The notes under the pieces are model-generated. The model saw only the letters and a list, made by a program, of their open reading frames with translations. It did not search any database and was not told the origin of the DNA. Below are positions 55,901 to 64,000 of a DNA stretch of 64,000 nucleotides, in pieces. Numbering within the stretch: position 1 is the first letter of the stretch; every line of letters begins with the position of its first letter. Source of the stretch: Mycobacterium paragordonae (GTDB taxonomy: Bacteria > Actinomycetota > Actinomycetes > Mycobacteriales > Mycobacteriaceae); NCBI RefSeq assembly GCF_003614435.1, contig NZ_CP025546.1, positions 1,426,001 to 1,490,000 on the forward strand, read 5' to 3'. Both the position numbers and the translations under genes were made by a program.

Positions 55901-57265
55901 GAATCCCTGTGCCAGCGAACGCAATCCGTCGTCTTCGAGGCACAGTACCTGCGGCTTGGAGCGGCGCGCCTCGGTGACGACCGCCGCGGCGAACGGATCT
56001 CGCACCGGACTGATCAGCGCCCGGCCCGCGTCGCCCGCCCCGGGGATGTCCGCCAGCCGGTGCCAGCCCGGTGTCAGACCGTCATCTGCCAGCGCGGCGC
56101 GCACCGCGTCCCAGGCGGTGGTGCGCTGCGAATCCGGCACTCCCAGAACGCGACTCACCATCAGCTCGTCGGTGTGCAGCGCCCGAGGGTCGATCATGAC
56201 GGCGTCGACCCGGTCGAGCAGGCGCAGCGCGCGCGGGTGCAGCACCAGAGCGTCGTGCCGCGCCGTCAGGCCCCTGCTCATCGCGCACCCGAAGCCCTCC
56301 CGGATGGCGCGCAGCGGTTTCGGCACGGCGGCCAGTGCCGCGGCGCCGGCCGCATCGGGGTTGCGGGACAGCAGCCCTACCGTCGCGGCGGCGGCGATGC
56401 CGGCCGCGCCGGCCCGGTTCGCGTAGCGTTCCGCGGGACCGTCCGGGGCAGGGGAGGGGAGCCTCGCCGTACCGGTCCCGGGGTGCTCGCCCAATTCGGG
56501 TTCGTGCCGGAACCAGGCCATCCGGCCGTTCCACGCTTCGGCCGCCAGCAGAACGCACGTCGCCGCCTCGGCGGCCGCCGCCGTCGGCGACACCGTCAGC
56601 GCGGCGGCCGCGGCGTTGACGACACCGAACAGCAGGTCGGCGCCGTCCGGCCCGAGCCGGCGGTCCACCTCGCGGCGTAACCGCGGCAGGTGGTCGGCCA
56701 GCGTCGGCGGCACCGCCAGCAGGTCTGGCAGCCGGGGTAACCGCAGCAGGCTGCCGGTCAGCGAAAGGCCAAGGCCCACAGTGGCGGCCGTGGCCGCAGC
56801 CACTCGGCCCAGCAGCACCGCGTCGTCGCCTGGCAGGCTTGCCGGCTTCTCTCGGGGTAGGCGCTGGCGGCCGCGCTGTTCGGCGTCGCCGACGATCCGG
56901 CACAGTTGGGCCGTCGACGGTCCGGCCACGCCGGGATCCAGCGTGACCACCAGCCGGGCCAGGGTGGGGTTGAGGTGCGCTGCCCGCACGCCGGGGGTCG
57001 CCCGGACCGCCGTCAGGACATGGGCGACGGTCTTGGCGGCGTGCTCGTCGTGCAGACCCCGCACCTCGATCCAGCGGCGGTCGCCATTGCTGCTGGTGCG
57101 GCGCACCGATGGGCCGCCGATCGCCTCGACTGCCACGCCCGCGGCGGTGCGGGCCAGCGCCGGAATGTCCGGCATGGCACGGGTCACCGATCTGCCCACC
57201 CGTGTTGCCGCGCCGCCGCCCAGCAACGCGGTGCCCGCCACCAGGCCCAATCCGGGCAGACGCAT
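52937..57265 (-). CDS. Large P-type cation ATPase (CtpI/CtpH-like)
   Basis: A 1442-residue P-type ATPase. The N-terminal third (about 650 residues) is the extra region seen in mycobacterial CtpH/CtpI-type pumps, with HMA-like and degenerate helical segments. The ATPase core follows: actuator TLTGESLPVPKE, a PEGLTLVVTLAQL helix as in P2-type (Ca/Na/K/Mg) pumps, phosphorylation site CFDKTGTLSE and hinge GDGVNDAAAIRAA. The ion cannot be assigned. ATG 57265 has TAGTCT seven bases upstream. It is head-to-head with an MgtA-type ATPase. Confidence 0.9.
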   Translation of the reverse strand: MRLPGLGLVAGTALLGGGAATRVGRSVTRAMPDIPALARTAAGVAVEAIGGPSVRRTSSNGDRRWIEVRGLHDEHAAKTVAHVLTAVRATPGVRAAHLNPTLARLVVTLDPGVAGPSTAQLCRIVGDAEQRGRQRLPREKPASLPGDDAVLLGRVAAATAATVGLGLSLTGSLLRLPRLPDLLAVPPTLADHLPRLRREVDRRLGPDGADLLFGVVNAAAAALTVSPTAAAAEAATCVLLAAEAWNGRMAWFRHEPELGEHPGTGTARLPSPAPDGPAERYANRAGAAGIAAAATVGLLSRNPDAAGAAALAAVPKPLRAIREGFGCAMSRGLTARHDALVLHPRALRLLDRVDAVMIDPRALHTDELMVSRVLGVPDSQRTTAWDAVRAALADDGLTPGWHRLADIPGAGDAGRALISPVRDPFAAAVVTEARRSKPQVLCLEDDGLRSLAQGFDHLYPLEGSVDDALAAAVADLKAGGATVALLTTSAMRAAHDSDVTIGVLRRGHPPPWGADVVVADLTGAWRMLHALPAARGATENAIRLSASASAVGALMLIPGVPGRSSVSVNLGMAASLWFGLRSGAKVFGSSVPEPESGHDWHGLPAHEVQRLLPRPPDQDAEAALSGWRHALPVRVLHGATTRSWQLVRDFTDEMRNDLSDPITPLLATGAAASALLGSPLDAFLVGNVLLLNAALSAEQQLRAQRILNRLLAVQDPAARRRVGPLDERRREKVPAKRLRPGDIIEVRAGEVVPADARLLHAFSVEVDESTLTGESLPVPKETAATPGAPLAERACMLYAGTTMVAGTAVAVVTTVGSRTEMRRALAMTPRKSREIGLQRQLSRITRRALPFSVGGGALVGLLSVARGTPLREAVAGAVTLMVAAIPEGLTLVVTLAQLAAARRLTGESVLIRNAHSVEALARLNVVCFDKTGTLSENRLTVQAVRPSEGFDAEQVLDAALSTTYSRHAHRVEHATDDAIVRAADGSQPRPRPTRDAFLPFQSGRPYAAALVGTRLTIKGSPEVLVSALTHRDGLLAREIDEMAGAGFRVLAVAERRLTPDQAAAAAQDPDLLESLCGAELTAVGLLGLADTPRPLAQAVLTELARRDIGVRLITGDHPATATAIARDLGMKVTAGQVITGSDWEALHSDQRTAAVQSRLVFARMSPEHKVEVVQTLERAGLVTAMVGDGVNDAAAIRAASVGIGMAARGSDAARTAADMVLLDGRIEALLDALDEGQQLWRRVHSAVSVLLGGNTGELCFALITTLLTGRSVLNARQMLLVNMLTDALPAAALAVSPQNHNGEVDRDESTMWRAIGIRGVATTIGALVAWALGRATGTRRRAATVALIGLVATQLLQTLVDSRSGLVVATAGGSLVVLAVVVSTPGLSQLFGCTPVGPLGWGQALLAAAAACLVAVIAPDLLARASHGAHQMISRVNDFAPA

Positions 57266-57272
57266 AGGCAGC

Positions 57273-57278
57273 AGACTA
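57273..57278 (-). promoter_or_regulatory. -10 box of the large P-type ATPase gene
   Basis: TAGTCT ends seven bases before the ATG at 57265, so the transcript is probably leaderless. The whole intergenic gap to the divergent mgtA is 89 bp. Confidence 0.45.
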
Positions 57279-57354
57279 GTCCCGCAGCGCCGGTGCCGCA
57301 GGAGTGATTTGGTGGCCGTTCAGATGCCTTTCGCCACTTGTGCAATCTGGCCAA

Positions 57355-59967
57355 ATGCGCGAGAGTCCTGCCGTGCCGCCCGCATTGACCGCGAATGAGG
57401 TTGCCGCGGCCCCGATTGACGAAGTCCTGAACCGGCTGGACAGCTCGGCCGCCGGACTGTCCGGCACCGAAGCGGCCGCCCGGTTACAGCGGTACGGCGC
57501 CAACGTAGTGCGCACCCATCGCGTGCATGCGCTCGCAATCCTGGCTCGGCAGTTGCGCAATGCGGTGCTCATCCTGCTGGCGGTCACCGCGGTGGTGTCG
57601 TTCTTTCTCGGCGACAGCATGCAGGCGCTGATCATCGGCGTGATCTTGCTGGCCAGCACCGGCCTGAGTTTCTTCAACGAATACCGCGCCGAGAATGCCG
57701 CCGCGCGGTTGCACGCCGGGGTTCATCACAACGCCGTGGTACGCCGCGACGGCGAATTCGTCACCGTCGACGTCACCCAACTCGTCCAAGGTGACGTGAT
57801 CCGGCTCTCGCTGGGTGAGGCGGTGCCGGCCGATGTCCGGCTGATCGACGTCAGCGGCCTGGAATGCGACGAGAGCATTCTGACCGGTGAATCGACGGGC
57901 GAGGAGAAGTCGCCGCAGCCGGTTCCGGCGGCCAGCGCGTTGGCCGACCTGACCGACCTGGCCTTCATGGGCACCATCGTCAGCGCCGGCCAGGCCACCG
58001 CGGTGGTGTACGCCACCGGCCGCGAAGCCGAATTCGGCCGCATCGCAGCGGGTTTGGACACCCGCCAGCCCGAGACGGACTTCCAGGTCGGCTTGCGCCA
58101 GTTCTCCTATCTGCTGCTGCAGGTCGCGATAGCGCTGATGGTGGTCATCCTGGCCAGCAATCTCCTACTGCATAAGCCGGTGATCGACTCGGTGCTCTTC
58201 TCGCTGGCGATCGCCGTCGGTATCACCCCGCAGCTGCTGCCCGCCGTCGTCAGCACCAGCCTGGCTACCGGCTCGCGGCAGCTGGCCAAGGCGAAGGTGC
58301 TCGTAAAGCGGCTGGTCTGCATCGAGGACCTGGGTGACATCGACATCCTGATCACCGACAAGACCGGCACGCTGACCGATGGGCGCATCCGGCTGGTCGA
58401 GACGATCGACGCGGCCGGGACGCCCACCGAGTCGGTGTTGCGCCTCGGGCTGCTGGCCACCGACGTCGACCCGGAATCCGGTGGGGCCAGCGCCAATGCG
58501 CTCGATGCCGCGCTCTGGGAATCGCCGCAGTCGGCGCAACTGGTCGGCGGCGTGCGCCGCATCGCGATGTCGCCCTTCGACCATCAGCGCCGGGCGACCT
58601 CCGCACTGGTCGAGGGCCACGACGGAAACCGCCTGCTCATCGTCAAGGGCGCACCCGAGCACGTGCTGACCCGGTGCGGCGCCACGCCGGCCGCCGCCCA
58701 AGACACGCTGACAGCACTGTTCGCCGCCGGGCGCCGGGTGGTGGCCGTGGCCAGCAGAGCGGCCGACGAACTGACCGGCATCACCGCCGATGACGAATCC
58801 GCGCTGGCGCTCGCGGGTTTCCTGGTGTTCGCCGACGAACCCAAGGCCGCCGCCCGCCAGTCCCTGGCTGCGCTGGCCGGCCTCGGCATCGAGCTGAAGA
58901 TCGCCACCGGCGACAACCCGAGGGTCGCCGAAAAGGTCTGCAGGGAACTCGGTCTGGCGTCCAAGGGCACCGTCACCGGCGCCGAGCTGGAAGTGCTGGC
59001 CAACGATGACGAGTTCGCGGACGCGGCGCGCCGGCACACCATCTTCGCCCGCATCTCTCCCGAGCAGAAGGCGCGACTGATCGCCACGCTGCGGCGCAGC
59101 GGACGCTCGGTTGGCTTCCTCGGCGACGGCGTCAACGACGCGCTGGCGCTGCACGCCGCCGATGTCGGCATCTCCGTGGACAGCGCCACCGACGTCGCCA
59201 AGGATGCCGCCGATGTGCTGCTGCTGGAAAAAGACCTGGGCGTGCTGGCCACCGGGGTGGCCGAGGGGCGGCGGATCTTTGCCAACACCATCAAGTACGT
59301 GCTGATGGGCACGTCGAGCAACTTCGGCAACATGTTCAGCGCCGCCGCCGCGTCGGCGCTGCTGCCGTTCCTGCCGATGCTGCCCAGCCAGATCCTGCTG
59401 AACAACCTGCTCTACGACAGCTCGCAGTTGCCGATCGCCACCGACCGCGTCGACGAGGAACAACTGCACGCGCCCTCACACTGGAACGTCGCGTTCATCC
59501 GCCGGTTCATGATGATCTTCGGCCCGATCAGTTCGCTCTTCGACTTCATGACCTTCGGGCTGATGCTGGGTGTGCTGGATGCCGGCGCCGTCGAGTTTCG
59601 CACCGGCTGGTTCGTGGAATCGCTTGCCACACAGACACTCATCATCTTCGCGATCCGCACCCGCAAGGTCCCGTTCTTCCGCAGTAGACCGAGTGGACTG
59701 CTGACGGCGACCACCCTGACCGTGGTCGCCCTCGGTGTCGTTCTGACGGTTTCGCCGCTGGCCGCACCGCTGGGCTTCACCACGCTGCCGTGGCAGTTCT
59801 TCGCCGCCCTCGGCGGATTCGTCGCGGTGTACCTGGTGCTCGTCGAGTTGGCGAAGTCGATGTTCTACGCGGAACCGATGCGCCTTGCGGGCCAACCACA
59901 TCGCACCCGGGGACGTGCCCACCGCATCCGGCGGCGGGCCGCGCGCTTTCACCACCATCGTGTCTAG
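57355..59967 (+). CDS. mgtA: Magnesium-translocating P-type ATPase
   Basis: An 870-residue P3B ATPase of the MgtA/MgtB type, importing Mg2+. An early MgtA-type RYGANVV motif, TGES actuator site (DESILTGESTGEEK), phosphorylation site TDKTGTLTD, GDGVNDALALHAADVGISVDSATDVAKDAAD-type hinge, and the LLNNLLYDSSQLPIATD helix typical of MgtA are visible, followed by four more helices. ATG 57355 was chosen; a GTG at 57304 is in frame. The last 30 residues are His/Arg-rich. No magnesium riboswitch could fit in the 89-bp gap. Confidence 0.92.
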   Translation: MRESPAVPPALTANEVAAAPIDEVLNRLDSSAAGLSGTEAAARLQRYGANVVRTHRVHALAILARQLRNAVLILLAVTAVVSFFLGDSMQALIIGVILLASTGLSFFNEYRAENAAARLHAGVHHNAVVRRDGEFVTVDVTQLVQGDVIRLSLGEAVPADVRLIDVSGLECDESILTGESTGEEKSPQPVPAASALADLTDLAFMGTIVSAGQATAVVYATGREAEFGRIAAGLDTRQPETDFQVGLRQFSYLLLQVAIALMVVILASNLLLHKPVIDSVLFSLAIAVGITPQLLPAVVSTSLATGSRQLAKAKVLVKRLVCIEDLGDIDILITDKTGTLTDGRIRLVETIDAAGTPTESVLRLGLLATDVDPESGGASANALDAALWESPQSAQLVGGVRRIAMSPFDHQRRATSALVEGHDGNRLLIVKGAPEHVLTRCGATPAAAQDTLTALFAAGRRVVAVASRAADELTGITADDESALALAGFLVFADEPKAAARQSLAALAGLGIELKIATGDNPRVAEKVCRELGLASKGTVTGAELEVLANDDEFADAARRHTIFARISPEQKARLIATLRRSGRSVGFLGDGVNDALALHAADVGISVDSATDVAKDAADVLLLEKDLGVLATGVAEGRRIFANTIKYVLMGTSSNFGNMFSAAAASALLPFLPMLPSQILLNNLLYDSSQLPIATDRVDEEQLHAPSHWNVAFIRRFMMIFGPISSLFDFMTFGLMLGVLDAGAVEFRTGWFVESLATQTLIIFAIRTRKVPFFRSRPSGLLTATTLTVVALGVVLTVSPLAAPLGFTTLPWQFFAALGGFVAVYLVLVELAKSMFYAEPMRLAGQPHRTRGRAHRIRRRAARFHHHRV

Positions 59968-59999
59968 CGAATTTCACCGCATGGGCCCGTGCGGGTGGA

Positions 60000-60005
60000 T
60001 AGTCT
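60000..60005 (+). promoter_or_regulatory. -10 box of the RluA-type gene
   Basis: TAGTCT lies exactly seven bases before the ATG at 60013, 33 bases after the mgtA stop. It supports that start and a leaderless mRNA shared with atsB. Confidence 0.45.
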
Positions 60006-60012
60006 GCTCGCG

Positions 60013-60879
60013 ATGGAGCCTGCACTGATCGGCGTTCGGGACGCCCTGGGGCCGGTGCGGGTGCGCCTGCGGGGCGGACCGGTGCTGTCCGAACTGACCG
60101 ACCGGTTCGGTGCCCGGGCAGGTGCGCAAGTGCTGGCCGGTGAAGTGGTCGACGCCCACGGCGCCGTGGTCGATGACGCCACCGTGCTGCCGGCCGGTGC
60201 CAGCGTGTACTTGTACCGGGATCTGCCCGACGAGGTGCCGGTGCCCTTCGACATTCCGGTCCTTTATCGCGACGACGACATCGTGGTGGTCGACAAACCG
60301 CACTTCCTGTCGACCATGCCGCGGGGCCGCCACGTCGCCCAGACTGCGCTGGTGCGGCTGCGCTGCAGCCTCGGTCTGCCCGAGCTCAGTCCGGCCCACC
60401 GTCTGGACCGGCTGACCGCGGGGGTGTTGCTGTTCACCACGCGCCGGGAGCTCAGGGGCAGGTATCAAACACTTTTCGCGCAGGGGCTGGTCCGCAAAAC
60501 ATACCTGGCGCGGGCCGCCGTCAACCCCGCACTGTCGCTGCCGCGGGTCGTGCGGAGCCGCATCGTCAAGCGCCGCGGCAACCTGCAGGCGGTGACCGAG
60601 CCCGGCGAACCCAACGCCGAGACGCTGGTCGAACTGCAGTCTCCCGACGGCCTCTACCGGCTGACGCCGCGCACCGGCCGTACCCACCAGCTCCGGGTGC
60701 ACATGTCCGAACTGGGCGTGCCGATAAACGGAGACCCGTTGTATCCCAACATCATCGACGTTGCCGTCCACGACTTCAGCACGCCGCTGCAGTTGTTGGC
60801 CCAGCGTATCGAGTTCGACGACCCGGTCACCGGGTCGCGCCGCGAGTTCGTCAGCCGCCGAGAGGAAGTCTGGATATGA
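60013..60879 (+). CDS. RluA-family pseudouridine synthase (Rv3300c homologue)
   Basis: A 288-residue RNA pseudouridine synthase. The catalytic Asp lies in HRLDRLTAGVLLF, preceded by VVDKPHFLSTMPRG and followed by GRTHQLRVHMSELG. It would convert specific uridines to pseudouridine in rRNA or tRNA; the target is unknown. An upstream in-frame ATG-equivalent at 59989 exists, but the leaderless TAGTCT box supports 60013. Its stop overlaps the atsB ATG (ATGA). Confidence 0.9.
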   Translation: MEPALIGVRDALGPVRVRLRGGPVLSELTDRFGARAGAQVLAGEVVDAHGAVVDDATVLPAGASVYLYRDLPDEVPVPFDIPVLYRDDDIVVVDKPHFLSTMPRGRHVAQTALVRLRCSLGLPELSPAHRLDRLTAGVLLFTTRRELRGRYQTLFAQGLVRKTYLARAAVNPALSLPRVVRSRIVKRRGNLQAVTEPGEPNAETLVELQSPDGLYRLTPRTGRTHQLRVHMSELGVPINGDPLYPNIIDVAVHDFSTPLQLLAQRIEFDDPVTGSRREFVSRREEVWI

Positions 60880-63779
60880 GTGAGGACAACGCGCTCGTCA
60901 TCGTCGCCGGGTATCAGGACATCGATACCGCGCGAAGCGATTTCGAGAACCTGACCGGACGGGCCAACGCCAAGACGTTGCCGTTGCAGGGCGCGGTGCT
61001 GGTCGGCAAGGACGCCGAGGGCAACGGCGTGCTGTTGGACACCGGCAACAAGCTCGGCCGCCGCGGCGCCGCCTGGGGCGCGGGCGCAGGCCTGGCCGTG
61101 GGCCTGTTCTCGCCCGCGCTGCTGGCGAGCGCGGCGTTCGGTGCCGCGGCCGGCGCGCTGGCGGGGACGTTCGCCCACCACCGGATCACCTCCGGACTCG
61201 GCGACAAGATCGGCGAGGCCCTGTCGGCGGGCAGCGCCCTGATCATCGCCGTGACCCCGGCGCAGGGCCGGCTCCCGGTGGAGCAGACGATGGCCGGATC
61301 GCCGATGAAATCCGTTGCCGAGCTCAGTCGTTCGACGCTGCGCGCGCTGGGCTCGGCCCTGGAAGAGGCGATGGGCAAGTTCAACCCCGATCGCACCAAG
61401 CTGCCCATACCCCAACGCAAGTTCGGCGGCACCATCGGCCGCACCGTCGCCGAATCGGTCGGCGACTGGACCATCGTCCCCGGCGCCGCGCCGCCCGACA
61501 ACGCACCCAACGTGCTGATCGTGCTGATCGACGACGCCGGTTTCGGCGGTCCGGACACGTTCGGCGGCGGTATCAGCACCCCCGCCCTGTCCCGGGTGGC
61601 CGAAAACGGGTTGGCGTACAACCGCTTTCATGTCACCGCGGTGTGCTCGCCGACCCGTGCGGCGCTGTTGACCGGGCGCAACCATCACCGGGTGGGCTTC
61701 GGATCGGTCTGCGAATTTCCCGGCCCTTACCCCGGCTACGCCACGGTACTGCCCCGCAGTTGCGCCGCGCTGCCCCGGATTCTGCGCGACAACGGTTATG
61801 TCACAGCGGCTTTCGGCAAGTGGCACCTGACCCCCGACAACGTGCAGGGCGCAGCCGGACCATTCGACAACTGGCCGCTGGGTTGGGGATTCGACCACTT
61901 CTGGGGGTTCCCGAGCGGGGCCGCGGGCCAGTACGACCCGATCATCACGCAGGACAACACGGTCATCGGCATTCCGGAGGCGCCGTCGGCCGACCGGCCG
62001 TACTTCTTCCCCGACGACCTCACCGACAAGGCCGTCGAATGGCTGCACACCGTGCGCGCCCAGAACGCCACCAAGCCATGGATGATGTACTACGCGACCG
62101 GCGCCACCCACGCGCCGCACCACGTGTTCAAGGAGTGGGCGGACAAGTACCAAGGGCAGTTCGACGAGGGCTGGGATATCTACCGGCAGAAGACATTCGA
62201 GCGTCAGAAGCAGCTGGGCATCATTCCGCCCGACGCCGAGCTCACCGAGCGGCCGGACCTCTTCCCGGCCTGGGACAGTCTGACCGACAGCCAGCGCAAG
62301 CTGTACGCGCGCCAGATGGAGGTGTTCGCCGGGTTCTCCGAGAACGCGGACTGGAATGTCGGCCGGTTGCTCGACGCGGTCGACGAACTCGGCGAGTCCG
62401 ACAACACGCTGGTGATCTACATCTGGGGCGACAACGGCGCCAGCATGGAAGGCACCAACACCGGCTCCTTCAACGAGATGACGTTCCTGAACGGCCTGGA
62501 TCTCGACGCCGACCAGCAGTTGGCGCTGATCGAGCAGTACGGAGGCATCGAAGCACTCGGCGACGAATTCACGGCGCCGCACTTCGCCTCGGGGTGGGCG
62601 CACGCCAACAACACGCCGTTCCAGTGGGGCAAGCAGATGGCCAGCCACCTCGGCGGCACCCGCGACCCGATGGTGATCGCCTGGCCGAGCCGCATCCGGC
62701 CGGACGACAAACTGCGCGGCCAGTTCACCCACTGCATCGACATCGCCCCAACGGTGTTGGAGGCCATCGGTTTACCGGTGCCGACCAGTGTCGACGGCGT
62801 CGAGCAGGAACCCATGGACGGCACAAGTTTCCTGCCGAGCTTCAACGACGCGGCCGCCGCCGAGCACCGCACGGTCCAGTACTTCGAGATGTTCGGCAGC
62901 CGCGCCATCTACAAGGACGGGTGGTGGGCGTCGGCCCGGCTGGACCGCGCGCCGTGGGACCTGTCGCCGGAAACCATGCAGCGCTTCGCACCCGGCACCT
63001 ACGACCCGGACAAGGACGTCTGGGAGCTCTACTACCTGCCCGACGATTTCTCCCAGGCGCACAACCTCGCCGCCGACCACCCGGACAAGCTCGCCGAGCT
63101 GCAGGAGCTGTGGTGGGAGGAAGCCGAGCGCAACCGGGTATTGCCGCTCCTGGGCGGGCTGGCGGTCATGTTCGGTGACCTGCCGCCGCTGCCCACCACC
63201 ACTCGGTTCGCCTTCAAAGGCGACGTCCAGAACATCCAGCGCGGCATGGTGCCACGCATCTACGGCCGGTCGTATGCGATCGAGGCGCGGTTGACGGTGC
63301 CCGAGGACGCGCAGGGCGTGATCGTTGCCAACGCCGACTTCATGGGCGGTTTCGCGCTATGGGTCGACGAGGAGCGACGGCTGCACCACACCTACTCGTT
63401 CCTAGGCGTCGAGACCTACCGGCAGGTGTCCACCGAACCGATCCCGACGGGGGAGGTCACCGTCCGGATGCAGTTCGACTCGGCCCAGCCCGTCGTCGGC
63501 TCGGGTGGCCGCGTCACGTTGTGGGCCGGCGACCGCCAGATCGGCGAAGGCGAGCTGCCCCAGACGGTCAGCCTGTCTTTCACGTCCTACGCCGGCCTGG
63601 ACGTCGGCCGCGACAACGGGCTGGTCGTGGACCGGGACTACGAGGACAAGGCGCCCTATGCGTTCAACGGAACGGTGCACGAGGTCGTCTTCGACCTGAT
63701 GCCGGTGGCGCCGGAGACGGAACTGGCGCTGCACGAACACGCGTCGGTGCAGGCCGTCGGGCGCGGGGCGGCAGGTTAG
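60876..63779 (+). CDS. atsB: Arylsulfatase AtsB
   Basis: A 967-residue homologue of Rv3299c (970 residues). An N-terminal DUF1269-like segment (about residues 1-120, with a glycine/alanine-rich hydrophobic hairpin GAAWGAGAGLAVGLF) precedes the sulfatase domain starting PNVLIVLIDDAGFGG. The formylglycine motif CSPTR lies in VCSPTRAALLTGR, followed by FGKWHL and the metal-site GDNGAS. It hydrolyses sulfate esters; the natural substrate is unknown. It is coupled to the pseudouridine synthase gene by a four-base overlap. Confidence 0.93.
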   Translation: MSEDNALVIVAGYQDIDTARSDFENLTGRANAKTLPLQGAVLVGKDAEGNGVLLDTGNKLGRRGAAWGAGAGLAVGLFSPALLASAAFGAAAGALAGTFAHHRITSGLGDKIGEALSAGSALIIAVTPAQGRLPVEQTMAGSPMKSVAELSRSTLRALGSALEEAMGKFNPDRTKLPIPQRKFGGTIGRTVAESVGDWTIVPGAAPPDNAPNVLIVLIDDAGFGGPDTFGGGISTPALSRVAENGLAYNRFHVTAVCSPTRAALLTGRNHHRVGFGSVCEFPGPYPGYATVLPRSCAALPRILRDNGYVTAAFGKWHLTPDNVQGAAGPFDNWPLGWGFDHFWGFPSGAAGQYDPIITQDNTVIGIPEAPSADRPYFFPDDLTDKAVEWLHTVRAQNATKPWMMYYATGATHAPHHVFKEWADKYQGQFDEGWDIYRQKTFERQKQLGIIPPDAELTERPDLFPAWDSLTDSQRKLYARQMEVFAGFSENADWNVGRLLDAVDELGESDNTLVIYIWGDNGASMEGTNTGSFNEMTFLNGLDLDADQQLALIEQYGGIEALGDEFTAPHFASGWAHANNTPFQWGKQMASHLGGTRDPMVIAWPSRIRPDDKLRGQFTHCIDIAPTVLEAIGLPVPTSVDGVEQEPMDGTSFLPSFNDAAAAEHRTVQYFEMFGSRAIYKDGWWASARLDRAPWDLSPETMQRFAPGTYDPDKDVWELYYLPDDFSQAHNLAADHPDKLAELQELWWEEAERNRVLPLLGGLAVMFGDLPPLPTTTRFAFKGDVQNIQRGMVPRIYGRSYAIEARLTVPEDAQGVIVANADFMGGFALWVDEERRLHHTYSFLGVETYRQVSTEPIPTGEVTVRMQFDSAQPVVGSGGRVTLWAGDRQIGEGELPQTVSLSFTSYAGLDVGRDNGLVVDRDYEDKAPYAFNGTVHEVVFDLMPVAPETELALHEHASVQAVGRGAAG

Positions 63780-63988
63780 CCGGCCTCCCCCAACAGGTCG
63801 GCCATTCCGGACTGGATTCCGGCGTCGATTTGCTCCCGCAGCGACGGACCGTAGTCCACGACGGTGGTGGTGCCCTCGCAGCTGCAACTGAGGACGCCGT
63901 AGAGACTCGGATCCGCGCCGGCCGGAGTGGCGGTCGCTACTGCGCTCAACAGCACAATCGCGGCGCCGAACAACACTTTCCTGATCAC
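63776..63988 (-). CDS. Small secreted protein
   Basis: A 70-residue protein starting GTG at 63988. A clear signal peptide (about residues 1-25, ending PAGAD) leaves a mature part of about 45 residues with a CSC pair and a VDYGPSLREQIDAGIQSG helix. I do not recognise the family. The stop TAA overlaps the atsB stop by three bases on opposite strands. In H37Rv the adjoining gene is lpqC, which may lie outside the window. Confidence 0.7.
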   Translation of the reverse strand: MIRKVLFGAAIVLLSAVATATPAGADPSLYGVLSCSCEGTTTVVDYGPSLREQIDAGIQSGMADLLGEAG

Positions 63989-64000
63989 TGATCACTCCCG

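Overview
The window is high-GC actinobacterial DNA with PE, PE_PGRS and PE-hydrolase genes, a 13E12/DUF222 gene and a gene order that follows M. tuberculosis H37Rv from about Rv3335c down to Rv3299c, in reverse orientation. It therefore comes from a Mycobacterium, probably a slow-growing non-tuberculous species. The species cannot be fixed from the sequence alone. No tRNA, rRNA or CRISPR array was recognised.

Layout. 1-6.5 kb: two tandem BrkB/YihY membrane proteins (+), then a minus-strand block of dacB1, a PH-like protein, a sugar transporter, nagA, and a DoxX/NTF2-like pair. 6.5-24.1 kb is accessory compared with H37Rv: a MerR-like regulator split from a VIT/VWA gene by an IS110 element, a class III aminotransferase, a large LuxR ATPase regulator, sigJ (ECF41 sigma factor), a 13E12 gene, a PE-hydrolase, a Met-rich exported protein, a carboxymuconolactone decarboxylase (CMD), a condensation-like protein, an SCO6745 protein and a tandem-kinase/NHL receptor. 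24.1-30.6 kb is core: sdhCDAB (minus) and cdd-deoA-add (plus). 30.6-37.4 kb: PE_PGRS, an alpha/beta hydrolase, two PE membrane proteins, an Rv3311 homologue and sapM. 37.4-46.2 kb: upp, a second IS110-family element, pmmB, deoD (PNP), a cutinase, amiB1-amiA1 and a DUF559 protein. 46.2-64 kb: two repeat arrays, an Rv3304 homologue, lpdA, glpD2, an FMN-binding glutamate-synthase-like enzyme, a DUF5994 protein, two head-to-head P-type ATPases, a RluA-type synthase, atsB and a small secreted protein.

The most coherent hidden system is a local SigJ regulon. sigJ lies in the window, and two sites match the ECF41 promoter pattern TGTCACA-N16-CGTC exactly. One precedes the DoxX/NTF2-like pair and the other precedes the CMD gene. 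Both are families expected of ECF41 targets. Other points of interest are the degenerate-kinase/kinase/NHL receptor, a relic of the sigJ 3' end beyond the 13E12 gene, and repeat arrays of 55, 84 and 57 bp, the last running into the lpdA promoter. Many genes have a TANNNT box 6-8 nt before the start codon, which suggests leaderless mRNAs.

Metabolically, the core genes cover nucleoside and base salvage (cdd, deoA, add, upp, deoD), respiration (sdhCDAB, glpD2, lpdA), amino-sugar and peptidoglycan turnover (nagA, dacB1, sugar transporter) and secreted hydrolases (sapM, cutinase).
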